Positions 35,204-42,500 of a DNA stretch of 64,000 nt are shown here, one piece after another. The stretch is from positions 347,699-411,698 of the forward strand of contig NZ_AP014568.1 in assembly GCF_000828895.1 (NCBI RefSeq), written 5' to 3'. Below the pieces are notes generated by a model. The model saw only the letters and a list, made by a program, of their open reading frames with translations, did no database searches and was not told the origin of the DNA. Within the stretch, counting starts at the first letter, position 1. Every line of letters begins with the position of its first letter. The stretch is from Serpentinimonas raichei (GTDB lineage Bacteria; Pseudomonadota; Gammaproteobacteria; Burkholderiales; Burkholderiaceae_C). The position numbers and the translations under genes are program-made.

Positions 35204-35232
35204 TTGGCGGGCTTATCATTGGCAGGATTAAT
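35204..35232 (+). promoter_or_regulatory. Candidate promoter for the sugar nucleotidyltransferase gene
   Basis: TTGGCG (35204-35209) and ATTAAT (35227-35232) are spaced by 17 bases, 54 bases before the ATG. The -10 is weak. The rest of the 220-base gap from 35065 shows no other clear element. Confidence 0.35.
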
Positions 35233-35285
35233 CTCAACCCAAGCGCAGCCGCGCCCACCCGCCGGCCGCCACACGAAACCACGAT

Positions 35286-36389
35286 ATGGCCAAAGGCATG
35301 ATCCTCGCCGCCGGGCAGGGCACGCGCGTGCGCCCGCTCACCAAAGACCTGCCCAAACCCATGGTGCCCATACTGGGCAAGCCGGTGATGGAGTACCTGA
35401 TCGAGCACCTGGCGCGCCACGGCGTGCGCCAGATCATGGTCAACGTGGCCTACAACCACCGCAAGATCGAGGACTACTTTCGCGACGGGCACCGCTGGGG
35501 CGTCGAGCTCGGCTACTCCTACGAAGGCGTGTATGACCACGGCGACATCCTGCCGCGCCCGCTGGGCTCCGCGGGCGGCATGCGCCACATCCAAGACCAG
35601 AGCGGCTTTTTTGACGACACCACGCTGGTGCTGTGCGGCGACGCGCTGATCGACCTCGACTTTGGCGCTGCGCTGGAGCAGCACCAGCGCCAGGGCGCAC
35701 TGGCCAGTGTGGTGACGCTGGACGTGCCGCGCGAGCAAGTGGGCAACTACGGCATCGTGGTCGCCGGGCCCGACGGCCGGGTGCAATCCTTCCAGGAAAA
35801 GCCGCAGCCGCACGAGGCCAAATCCACCCACGCCAGCACCGGCATCTACATTTTCGAGCCCGCCGCGCTGGAGCTCGTCCCCAGCGGCCAGGTGTTCGAC
35901 ATCGGCAGCCAACTGTTCCCCTTGCTGGTCGAGCGCGACCTGCCTTTTTACGCCCAAGAGCGCAGCTTCAACTGGATCGACATCGGGCGCGTGAGCGATT
36001 ACTGGTCGGTGCTGCAGCGCGTGCTGCGCGGCGAGCTGGCCGATATGCGCATGCCCGGCACCGAGGTGCGCCCCGGCGTGTGGGCGGGGCTCAACACCCG
36101 CATCGACTGGAACGCGGTGCACATCCAAGGCCCGGTGTATCTGGGTTCGAGCGTGCGGCTCGACCCCGGCAGCTCGGTCATCGGCCCGGCCTGGATCGGC
36201 CACGGAAGCCACGTGCGCGCCGGTGCGCGGGTCGAGCGCAGCGTGCTGTTCGAGTACACCCGCATCGGCGCCGGCATGTTGTTCCAAGACATGATCGTCT
36301 CGCCCAGCTACTGCGTGGACCGCCACGGCCACGCCACCTACGTGGGCGACGACCGCTTTCCGCTGCGCTGGGGCGATGCGCGGGCTTGA
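35286..36389 (+). CDS. Sugar-phosphate nucleotidyltransferase with left-handed beta-helix
   Basis: A 367-residue NDP-sugar pyrophosphorylase. The N-terminal nucleotidyltransferase domain begins MILAAGQGTRVRPLTKDLPKPMVPI (metal and phosphate binding signature at residues 5-29) and has the metal Asp in LCGDALIDLD. The C-terminal 100 residues hold hexapeptide-type repeats (VYLGSSVRL, VIGPAWIGHGS). This arrangement is seen in mannose-1-phosphate guanylyltransferases and glucose-1-phosphate thymidylyltransferase relatives. The sugar is not evident. It precedes an acyltransferase gene by 27 bases, suggesting an envelope role. Confidence 0.85.
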   Translation: MAKGMILAAGQGTRVRPLTKDLPKPMVPILGKPVMEYLIEHLARHGVRQIMVNVAYNHRKIEDYFRDGHRWGVELGYSYEGVYDHGDILPRPLGSAGGMRHIQDQSGFFDDTTLVLCGDALIDLDFGAALEQHQRQGALASVVTLDVPREQVGNYGIVVAGPDGRVQSFQEKPQPHEAKSTHASTGIYIFEPAALELVPSGQVFDIGSQLFPLLVERDLPFYAQERSFNWIDIGRVSDYWSVLQRVLRGELADMRMPGTEVRPGVWAGLNTRIDWNAVHIQGPVYLGSSVRLDPGSSVIGPAWIGHGSHVRAGARVERSVLFEYTRIGAGMLFQDMIVSPSYCVDRHGHATYVGDDRFPLRWGDARA

Positions 36390-36416
36390 GGGGCGCTTCG
36401 GCGATACTCAGGGCCC

Positions 36417-37016
36417 ATGCACCGCACCATCTTCACCACGCCAGTCGTCAACACCTTGCTGCGCGGCGGCTCGCTGGCTTTTTTGCGCCTCACGGGCTGG
36501 AAGGTGGAAGGCAGCCTGCCACCCGAGGCGGCCAAGAGCGTGTTGATCGCCGCCCCCCACACCAGCAACTGGGACTTGCCCTACACGCTGATGGTCTCCT
36601 TTGCCCTGCGCCTGACCCCCTACTGGATGGGCAAGCACAGCCTGTTCAAGTCCCCCTTTGGGCCCCTGATGCGCTGGCTGGGCGGCATTTCGGTCAGCCG
36701 GGAGCAGTCGGGCAACCTGGTGGAGGCATCGGCCCGTGCCATTGCCGAGGCCGACGCCCCGCTGCAGCTCATCGTGTCGCCCGAGGGCACGCGCGCCAAA
36801 ACGCGCTACTGGAAAACCGGCTTTTACTACATCGCGCAGGGTGCCCAAGTGCCCATCGTCATGGCCTATATGGACTACACCCGCAAGCGCAGCGGCCTAG
36901 GGCCATTGTTCGTGCCCAGCGGCAACCTCGAGGCCGACATGGCCGCCATCAAGGCCTTTTACGCGCCCTTCCAAGGCAAGAACGCGGCCCAGTTCGAGGC
37001 CAAGCCGCCGCATTGA
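36417..37016 (+). CDS. PlsC-like acyltransferase
   Basis: A 199-residue acyltransferase of the lysophosphatidic-acid acyltransferase superfamily. The catalytic HX4D motif is HTSNWD, and the acceptor-binding motif is SPEGTRAKT. One hydrophobic stretch lies near the N-terminus. It is much shorter than classical PlsC. Position after the sugar nucleotidyltransferase suggests lipid or glycolipid modification, which is inference. Confidence 0.85.
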   Translation: MHRTIFTTPVVNTLLRGGSLAFLRLTGWKVEGSLPPEAAKSVLIAAPHTSNWDLPYTLMVSFALRLTPYWMGKHSLFKSPFGPLMRWLGGISVSREQSGNLVEASARAIAEADAPLQLIVSPEGTRAKTRYWKTGFYYIAQGAQVPIVMAYMDYTRKRSGLGPLFVPSGNLEADMAAIKAFYAPFQGKNAAQFEAKPPH

Positions 37017-37077
37017 GCAGGCGGCTTGGGCGCGACAGCCCGCCCGCACGGCAAATTCCAAGCCATCGAAGCCGTTT

Positions 37078-37368
37078 CTATGCGTGAAGCGCCGAGAGCG
37101 CATCAGGGTTGGCTTCGACGATCTTTAGCAAGGCGCGCGCAGGTCCTGCTGGACGCACGCGATGTTGCTCCCAGTTCTGCAGGGTCTTGGGCTTGACGCC
37201 GATCAGGTGGGCGAAACGACTCTGCGACAGACCGGTGCGCTCACGGATCGCCTTGACATCGGGCTCAGGAAACGCCTGCACGCGAACGCCCAGCAGCTTC
37301 TCGCCGCGCATATGGCGCCCCATGTCGCGCACGCTGTCGAGCAACTCGTCGAACTGTTGGTCATTCAT
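37078..37368 (-). CDS. XRE-family antitoxin (HigA/NadS-like, TA pair 3)
   Basis: A 96-residue helix-turn-helix protein. The recognition region is RERTGLSQSRFAHLIGVKPK followed by TLQNWEQHRVRPAGPA, the typical form of NadS/HigA-2 antitoxins. It starts inside the 3' end of the toxin gene (8-base overlap), so the pair is toxin-first. It probably represses through the palindrome at the toxin start. Confidence 0.9.
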   Translation of the reverse strand: MNDQQFDELLDSVRDMGRHMRGEKLLGVRVQAFPEPDVKAIRERTGLSQSRFAHLIGVKPKTLQNWEQHRVRPAGPARALLKIVEANPDALSALHA

Positions 37369-37693
37369 CTGGTATCTCCGCTTGCATGATCTCGGCCAAC
37401 CGCCGCAGTTGAACGGGTGTCAGATTGGTGCTGACATTTTTCGCATAGGCATAGATCAAGTAGCACTGCTCCTTGCTCACCCAGTGGTAGTAGATGACCC
37501 GTGCCCCACTGCGCTTGCCCCTGCCAGGCAACGGAACACGCAACTTGCGCAGCCCCCTGCCGCCGGGAATCAAGTCGCCAGCGGCGGGATTTTCCAGCAA
37601 GGTGTTCTGCAGCGCGGCGATATCCTCATCCGCGAACAGTTCGGCTGCACAGCGGATGAAGATCGGAAGTTCCACAAAAACCATGACTTCCAT
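37361..37693 (-). CDS. RelE/HigB-like toxin (TA pair 3)
   Basis: A 110-residue RelE-superfamily toxin. The family core is LRKLRVPLPGRGKRSGARVIYY followed by YLIYAYAKN (residues about 48-88). The partner XRE antitoxin overlaps its end. The start is at 37693 or three codons later; the upstream palindrome touches the first start codon. mRNA cleavage is expected from family but not proven. Confidence 0.88.
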   Translation of the reverse strand: MEVMVFVELPIFIRCAAELFADEDIAALQNTLLENPAAGDLIPGGRGLRKLRVPLPGRGKRSGARVIYYHWVSKEQCYLIYAYAKNVSTNLTPVQLRRLAEIMQAEIPDE

Positions 37694-37713
37694 TATCCGC
37701 TAGAAGCGGATAA
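37693..37713. promoter_or_regulatory. Operator palindrome of TA pair 3
   Basis: TTATCCGC / GCGGATAA, a perfect 8-bp inverted repeat with a 5-base spacer, lies at the toxin start. A further half-site, TTATCCG, occurs at 37731-37737. Iterated half-sites fit cooperative binding of the XRE antitoxin. Confidence 0.7.
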
Positions 37714-37821
37714 CGGTGCAAGCCCAAGCCTTATCCGACGATGTATGAGCCTACACGCAAAACGTGGCCGGACCCCATTGTCGTTGCGCTATCATCCCCC
37801 AAGCCTTTCAACCACCGCACG

Positions 37822-38046
37822 ATGCGCCTTTCCGCCTTTGAACGCCAAACCCTGAAGCAGGCCGCTCTGAGCAGCTTTGGGCCCGGCGTCGTGTTGCGCC
37901 TGTTTGGCTCGCGGGTGGCCGACGGGCAGCGCGGTGGGGATATCGATCTGCTGGTTGAGACCCAACTGCTCGATCCGGCGCAAATCGCTCAGGCGCACAC
38001 CCGCTTCCTGGCGCGGGTGTATAGCCATTTGGGTGAGCAGATGTAG
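37822..38046 (+). pseudogene. MNT-type nucleotidyltransferase fragment
   Basis: A 74-codon frame from the ATG at 37822. It has the minimal nucleotidyltransferase signature LFGSRVADGQRGGDIDLLV, with the catalytic GS and DxD. The frame ends right after [12 protein letters not shown], where homologues normally continue with about 25-30 residues starting KxDVLxDY. The missing tail contains the third metal-binding Asp, so this copy should be inactive. It would have been a MntA-like antitoxin, but no HEPN toxin is present. An in-frame ATG at 37741 seems too early. Confidence 0.65.
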
Positions 38047-38174
38047 CCGCTGCGCGGATGGAACAGGGCAATCTCTCCAATGTGGAGTGGTTCCGGGGCA
38101 TTGGTGAGTACAAGATCGACTGGGGGCCGGGTTACCGCATCTACTTGGCCAAGGACGATGGCACTGACCCGTGA
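38037..38174 (+). pseudogene. RelE/HigB-like toxin remnant
   Basis: A short open stretch (ATG at 38058, stop at 38172-38174) encodes [12 protein letters not shown] and [16 protein letters not shown], the central core of RelE-type killer proteins. The N-terminal helices and the last 25 or so residues are missing. It abuts the truncated nucleotidyltransferase gene upstream and runs into the antitoxin start downstream. It is an internal fragment left by deletions on both sides, and no active toxin is expected. Confidence 0.65.
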
Positions 38175-38478
38175 TTTCAAAAAAACCGTGGCTGCCCGCG
38201 TGCAGAGCGATCCGGCGTTTGCCCAGGCCCTGCTGGACGAGGCGATCACCCTGCTCATCGACGGCGAGCCCGATAGCGCCAAACTCATCCTGCGCGATCT
38301 GGTGAACGCGACGGTAGGGTTCGAGTCGCTGGCCGAGGAAATTCACAAGCCGGCAAAAAGCCTGCACCGGATGCTGTCGGCCTCGGGCAATCCGACCATG
38401 AGCAACATTTCCGCGATCTTCGCCGCCATCAAGCGCGCGCTGAAGGTTGAGGTTCGCACCACCGTCGTGCTGGCATAG
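38158..38478 (+). CDS. Antitoxin-type DNA-binding protein (orphan)
   Basis: A 106-residue protein starting [11 protein letters not shown], the classic opening of antitoxins paired with HigB-like killer proteins. A degenerate helix-turn-helix follows ([17 protein letters not shown], then [17 protein letters not shown]). It looks complete. Its toxin upstream is reduced to a fragment that overlaps the ATG, so this is an antitoxin without a working cognate toxin. It could still act on related toxins nearby. Confidence 0.8.
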   Translation: MALTRDFKKTVAARVQSDPAFAQALLDEAITLLIDGEPDSAKLILRDLVNATVGFESLAEEIHKPAKSLHRMLSASGNPTMSNISAIFAAIKRALKVEVRTTVVLA

Positions 38479-38504
38479 CTGCCACCACGCCACATCTGAA
38501 AAAA

Positions 38505-38540
38505 CCCCGCCCCTCTTGCGAAGGACGGGGCTTAAATTTT
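38505..38540 (+). terminator. Terminator after the orphan antitoxin
   Basis: CCCCG (38505-38509) pairs with CGGGG (38526-38530), with partial pairing inside, preceded by six A and followed by TTAAATTTT. It is a plausible rho-independent terminator 27 bases past the antitoxin stop. Confidence 0.6.
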
Positions 38541-38622
38541 ATCAAGCACCTACCCGAAGGCAGGGGCTTGGGGCAGAAGAAAACCGTGGTCTGACCGCGA
38601 TTTCCCCCTCCCCTTTGTGATT

Positions 38623-39654
38623 TCAGCGCCGAATCAAGAGCATTACGTCTTGTTGCATCCCGCCGCCCTCACTGGCGTGATAAAGGATAAAAAACATCCT
38701 TTGCCCGTCTATAACGAGTTCGTAGATTTGAGCCCGGTCTACTGTATTTTCGGCAGGCAACAAGCTAAGTCCAGCCGGGCTCAGCATGGCGTCCACCTGA
38801 ACCCTAGTGAGTGCGTCTGCTGGAATAGGCTGGAGGGCGTCGGCATCATTGCCAGAAACCGTCGATCCGTCGTTGTTGAAGCGGATCCATCCTGTGTGCC
38901 CGCCAACTCCGGCAATTTCACTATGGAAGCAATCGATCGCATCAAAAGTTTGGCCTGCAATGTTGTTGGGGCCATCAAGGGCTTCAGTCAGAGTGACCCG
39001 GCGCAGGTTGTGCGACAGCAAAACCACTGTACTTTGTGAAGTTGTTGGACCGGGAAGGCAGGCCACGGCTACATTGCCCGTGTCGTCGAGTAACACGGAG
39101 ACGGGGGTGTTGTTTACTGTGGCGCGGGTTTGCCAAGTGTTGGTGCCAATCCCGGTGACGTTAACTACCACGTTACTGCCTAGGAAGTTGGATAGGCCAA
39201 AAGCCACTTGAGCTTGGGTTGTGGTTGCCGCCACGTTGGTCTGCACGGTTTCGGTTTGGCCATCATGACGTATCACGCTAACTGCCATGTTACCGCTGGT
39301 GGCAATGCTCGGTGTGGATCCTGCTGGTGCTGCAGGCAGGGCCCAGTTGAATTGCCCAGTTAGTTCCGCAGGCGTGGTGGGTGCTGTGGCGGCGATAGGG
39401 GGGCTGGTAGGAGGCGTGGCAGGAGGCGTGGTAGGAGGCGTGGTAGGAGGCGTGGTAGGAGGCGTGGCAGGAGGCGTGGCAGGAGGCGTGGCAGGAGGCG
39501 TGGTAGGAGGCGTGGTAGGAGGCGTGGTAGGAGGCGTGGTAGGAGGCGTGGTAGGAGGCAGCGTGCCCGTTGCAACCACGTCATCGCCGCCACCCAAGCA
39601 GCCCGCAAGCGAAGCCGCTGCGGCTGCGATGGCCAGAAATTTTAGAACTCTCAT
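38623..39654 (-). CDS. Lipoprotein with Thr-Pro repeat, unknown function
   Basis: A 343-residue predicted lipoprotein. The signal peptide ends in the lipobox SLAGC, followed by LGGGDD. Residues about 33-86 are repeats of TPPT/TPPA encoded by a 12-bp tandem repeat, a likely wall- or envelope-spanning stalk. The remaining 250 residues are Thr/Asn/Val-rich, probably beta-structured, with two cysteines (VACLPG and IDCFHS) and no recognised domain. The ATG at 39654 directly precedes the signal peptide. Base composition is lower in GC than in neighbouring genes, which suggests acquisition. Function unknown. Confidence 0.75.
   Translation of the reverse strand: MRVLKFLAIAAAAASLAGCLGGGDDVVATGTLPPTTPPTTPPTTPPTTPPTTPPATPPATPPATPPTTPPTTPPTTPPATPPTSPPIAATAPTTPAELTGQFNWALPAAPAGSTPSIATSGNMAVSVIRHDGQTETVQTNVAATTTQAQVAFGLSNFLGSNVVVNVTGIGTNTWQTRATVNNTPVSVLLDDTGNVAVACLPGPTTSQSTVVLLSHNLRRVTLTEALDGPNNIAGQTFDAIDCFHSEIAGVGGHTGWIRFNNDGSTVSGNDADALQPIPADALTRVQVDAMLSPAGLSLLPAENTVDRAQIYELVIDGQRMFFILYHASEGGGMQQDVMLLIRR
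39410..39553 (-). repeat. 12-bp tandem repeat, 12 units, in the lipoprotein gene
   Basis: Twelve perfect-length units of ggaggcgtggta or ggaggcgtggca cover 144 bases without interruption. Only the eleventh base varies, switching the encoded Thr to Ala. Units keep frame, so slippage would change stalk length without breaking the protein. Confidence 0.95.
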
Positions 39655-40025
39655 GCAAAATACCCCTGTTGAAGTGGAATAAGACCGGGTTGCTTGGCTC
39701 AGTTCGCTGGCGCGCACACGCACTGGCACGCAGTGCATGAGCCGCACAGACAAAAAGCCGTCGTGTGAAGTTGCAAAAAAGGTGGATCGCAGGCACCGAT
39801 CAGGCGCGGCCGGGTTTCCTCCCCCTAACTCTCATGAATCCTGCGCGACACCCCGGACGATGGAAGACACTGAGGGGGTGTGCGGGCGAGCTTGGGTAGA
39901 GGTCGGTCAAACCTTTGATGGCACATTGACCGCGATTCCTAACTTGACCCGCCGCCGACCACTCGTACCCTGGATTGCCTGCGGGCGCTGCCCTGACCCA
40001 GTCGGATCAGTGCATGCCTGACAGC
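39655..40025. other. Intergenic stretch upstream of lipoprotein and IS element
   Basis: No supported gene. It must hold the lipoprotein promoter; near the ATG a CAGGGG element could serve as ribosome binding site. A small inverted repeat, GCACTG / CAGTGC, lies near 39720-39735. The right part appears to be noncoding target DNA of the IS110-family insertion. A 94-codon plus-strand frame (39737-40021) has no recognisable features. Confidence 0.5.
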
Positions 40026-41451
40026 CCACATTAAATGGAGCCGCCGGGCTTGCCCGGCAGGCCGTTGGTCTGCGGCACCCATGCTTGCCCTGCACGCTTG
40101 TGATTATCGTTCAAGCTGCTAGGAGAGATGCAATGGATTTGACCCCGATGCACAAGCGCGTGCTCGCGCTCGATGTTCACCAAGCCAAGATCACCGCGTG
40201 TGCCGTCGTCGAGCACGATGACGGCCGCGTGCAGGTGACCAAGCGCGACTTTGGTGCCTTCAAGCGTGATCGGCGCGCCTTGGCGCAGTGGGCGCTGCAA
40301 ATCGCACCCGAGGTAGTGGTCATGGAGAGCACGGGCGTGTACTGGAAGAGCCCGTTTGCGGCACTGGAGGCGGTGGGCATCATCGCTTGGGTGGTCAACG
40401 CAAGGCACGTCAAGGCCGTGCCCGGTCGCAAGACCGACATGGCCGATGCGCAGTGGCTGGCCACGCTGGCGCGTGCGGGGCTGCTGCGCGCCTCGTTCAT
40501 CCCTCCCCAGCTCATGCGCCAACTGCGCTTGGTTGCACGCCAGCGGCAAAAGCTGGTGGGCATGTGCAGCGCCGAGAAGAACCGGCTGCACAAGGTGCTG
40601 GTGGATGCGGGCATTCGCCTCAACGTGCTGGTCTCCGACATCCACGGCAGCAGTGCGCGTGCGATGATCAAGGCGCTGATTGTCGGCCAGCCCATGCACG
40701 AGGTGCTCGATCACAAGGGGCGGCTGCGTGCCAGCCGAGACGAGTTGTTCGAGGCCCTATGCACCGAGCAGTTCAGCGCCGCGCACCGCTTCGTAGCCGA
40801 TGAGATCATGCAGCACATCGAGTCTCTGGAGCGGCGCATAGCGGGCTTTGATCGGTACTTGCTCGAAGGTCTGCGGCCCTGGCGGGCGCAACTGACGCTG
40901 CTGCAAACCATTCCCGGCATCGACGAGCAGGGCGCGGCCATGCTGCTGGTAGAGATTGGCGCAGACATGAGCGTCTTTGGCAGCGCTGAGCGCCTGGCTA
41001 GCTGGGTCGGCATTTGCCCGGGCAACAACGAGAGCGCGGGCAAGCGCAAGTGCGGGCGCATCCGCAAGGGCAACGCTTGGGTGCGAAGGCTGTTGTGCGA
41101 GTTTTCCCAAGCTGCGGCTCGAACGCGCTGTGCGCTCAAGGCCAAGTTCGATGCGCTGACTATCCGCAAGGGGCGCAAGAAGTCCATCATCGCGCTGGCG
41201 CACAAGATGCTGCGCACCATCTACGCCATGCTCACCCATGGCACCCACTACCGGGACAAGGAGGTTGATTATGAGGCGCTCAACGTCGAGCGCAACGCCC
41301 CACGCTGGATGAAGATGCTGCTCAAACACGGCTTCATCACCAATCCCGCAGCCGCAGCCGCCTGAGGCTGACCTACCCGCTGATCTCGCGGCCCCGGCCA
41401 GCCTGAGGTCAGGATGAGTCTCGGCTGCTGGTGGGGTGTCTTCCACATTAA
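40026..41451 (+). mobile_element. IS110-family insertion sequence (approximate ends)
   Basis: The element contains one DEDD transposase gene and noncoding ends. The 9-bp sequence CCACATTAA occurs at 40026-40034 and again at 41443-41451, which I use as provisional boundaries (about 1.42 kb). The left end has a GC-rich inverted repeat (GCCGGGC / GCCCGGC, 40043-40058). The right end has CTGACCT / AGGTCAG arms (41368-41374 and 41406-41412). IS110 elements lack classical terminal repeats, so true ends need comparison with other copies. Structured ends may encode a bridge RNA. Confidence 0.6.
40133..41365 (+). CDS. IS110-family DEDD transposase
   Basis: A 410-residue recombinase that appears intact. 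The N-terminal RuvC-like DEDD domain shows Asp14 in LALDVHQAKI, Glu in VVMESTGVYW, and the paired Asp in GRKTDMADAQWL. The C-terminal Tnp domain shows LLQTIPGIDEQGAAMLLVEIG-type helix-hairpin-helix (residues about 261-281) and the conserved serine region NNESAGKRKCGRIRKG. An AGGAGAG ribosome binding site precedes the ATG at 40133. It probably needs a guide (bridge) RNA encoded in a noncoding end, as shown for IS621. Confidence 0.93.
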   Translation: MDLTPMHKRVLALDVHQAKITACAVVEHDDGRVQVTKRDFGAFKRDRRALAQWALQIAPEVVVMESTGVYWKSPFAALEAVGIIAWVVNARHVKAVPGRKTDMADAQWLATLARAGLLRASFIPPQLMRQLRLVARQRQKLVGMCSAEKNRLHKVLVDAGIRLNVLVSDIHGSSARAMIKALIVGQPMHEVLDHKGRLRASRDELFEALCTEQFSAAHRFVADEIMQHIESLERRIAGFDRYLLEGLRPWRAQLTLLQTIPGIDEQGAAMLLVEIGADMSVFGSAERLASWVGICPGNNESAGKRKCGRIRKGNAWVRRLLCEFSQAAARTRCALKAKFDALTIRKGRKKSIIALAHKMLRTIYAMLTHGTHYRDKEVDYEALNVERNAPRWMKMLLKHGFITNPAAAAA

Positions 41452-41575
41452 GCTCGGTCATCGCCCTGTTATTGTAACGGGAATTTTCTGGCTTGAAGCC
41501 GCCTTGCGCTTTTTTTTGAGGAAAATGGTGTCAGGCCACGGTTTCGGCATACAAACTTTTCCCAAGCGGCATCGA
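41366..41575. other. Noncoding stretch right of the transposase
   Basis: The first 80 bases probably belong to the IS right end and contain a 7-bp stem with a long GC-rich interior. The rest is A/T-richer sequence with a run of eight T at about 41511-41518, possibly a leftover terminator. No gene is seen. Confidence 0.4.
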
Positions 41576-41908
41576 TCAGAGGGAGGCCACCCGGGCTGTC
41601 ATGGGTTTGTGAGCAGGGCGGTCGTAGCGCGGGATGTGGGGCAGCACATCGGCTAGGCGCTCGCGCACCACTTGCGCATCGTAGTGCGCCTGCAAGGCCA
41701 GCCAGCCCTCGGCATCGACGCCAAAGAAAGCACCCAGCCGTGCAGCGGTATCCGCGCTGATGGCCCGGTGGCCTTGCACGATTTCATTGATGCGCCGACG
41801 CGGCACATCAATCGCCTTGGCCAACGCGTACTGGCTAATCCCCAAGGGTTCGAGCCAGTCTTTGAGCAGGATTTCACCCGGATGGATGAGGGGTACTTCG
41901 CGTGTCAT
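41576..41908 (-). CDS. higA: HigA-family antitoxin (XRE type)
   Basis: A 110-residue antitoxin. The family opening is LIHPGEILLKDWLEPLGIS, then the helix-turn-helix (QYALAKAIDVPRRRINEIV) and AARLGAFFGVDAEGWLALQ. A GGAGGA ribosome binding site precedes the ATG at 41908, so the upstream in-frame ATG at 41923 is less likely. The cognate HigB gene directly upstream is truncated, so HigA appears to be an orphan. Confidence 0.9.
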   Translation of the reverse strand: MTREVPLIHPGEILLKDWLEPLGISQYALAKAIDVPRRRINEIVQGHRAISADTAARLGAFFGVDAEGWLALQAHYDAQVVRERLADVLPHIPRYDRPAHKPMTARVASL

Positions 41909-41922
41909 GGTGTGTTCCTCCA

Positions 41923-42060
41923 TCAGTGGTAATCCACGATTTCAACCTGCCTAGCATGCCCTGCATCCCACACAAAGCACACCCGCCACTGGTCATTGAT
42001 GCGGATGCTGTGTTGCCCCGCCCGATCTCCCGAAAGCGCTTCCTTCGCGGCGTGTGAGCC
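41923..42060 (-). pseudogene. higB: HigB toxin C-terminal remnant
   Basis: The 45 codons before the higA start read GDRAGQHSIRINDQWRVC and end VEIVDYH, the standard C-terminal half of HigB. Upstream the frame meets a TGA at 42061-42063 with no start codon, and the N-terminal half (normally about 45 residues) is gone. The break lies close to the repeated gspE 3' segment, so the insertion or deletion that produced the repeat probably removed it. Confidence 0.75.
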
Positions 42061-42094
42061 TCAGCGCTTGGACGCGGCAGGGTGGGTGTTCCCG

Positions 42095-42161
42095 CCCCCC
42101 TCACTCCCGCGTCACGCGCAGCAGTTCTTCGGGGCTGGTGAGGCCCTGGGCGAGCAGGCGG
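42095..42161. repeat. Direct repeat copy A (gspE 3'-end duplicate)
   Basis: These 67 bases match 42767-42833 with a single mismatch (42152 g versus 42824 c). Read on the minus strand they encode [18 protein letters not shown] plus stop, identical to the C-terminus of GspE. The sequence inward of copy A keeps only weak protein-level similarity to GspE (about to 42195, KGLRSLSSAFR). Confidence 0.92.
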
Positions 42162-42221
42162 AATGCGCTCGATAGCGATCTGAGGCCCTTGCTCTTGGCC
42201 CTGGCGACCGACCAGCCGCCG

Positions 42222-42500
42222 TCATGGGCGGCGCTGGTACACCTCGCGCCTGTTACCGATACGAATGACCAAAATTCGCAGGGCATCGTCTTCGATCAGG
42301 CTTATGACTCGATAGTCGCCGACGCGGTATTTCCAAAACGCACCCAAGCTCGAGCCTTTGAGCGGTTCTCCGATGCTGCGGGGATCATCCAGCAGCGCCA
42401 CGCGCTCACGCAAAAATGCGGTGATGCGTCTGGCAACTGGTTTGTCGAGCTTGGACAAGTCATTTTCAGCGGCACCATCAATCTTAATCAGATAGGCCAA
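42222..42500 (-). CDS. relE: RelE-family toxin (relBE-type pair)
   Basis: A 92-residue RelE toxin: IKIDGAAENDLSKLDKPVARRI helix region (residues 5-26), then GEPLKGSSLGAFWKYRVGDYR and ILVIRIGNRREVY. These are the RelE core elements including conserved Arg and Tyr positions. It overlaps the antitoxin gene by 17 bases. The pair is bracketed by the two gspE-end repeats. Confidence 0.92.
   Translation of the reverse strand: MAYLIKIDGAAENDLSKLDKPVARRITAFLRERVALLDDPRSIGEPLKGSSLGAFWKYRVGDYRVISLIEDDALRILVIRIGNRREVYQRRP

Noticed and set aside
39410-39553. Regular repeat that could be taken for a CRISPR array
   Set aside because: Units are 12 bp, contiguous, without spacers, in frame with a protein, and there are no cas genes.
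39737-40021. 94-codon plus-strand frame upstream of the IS element
   Set aside because: No ribosome binding site, no recognisable domain and atypical composition; probably a chance frame in intergenic DNA.
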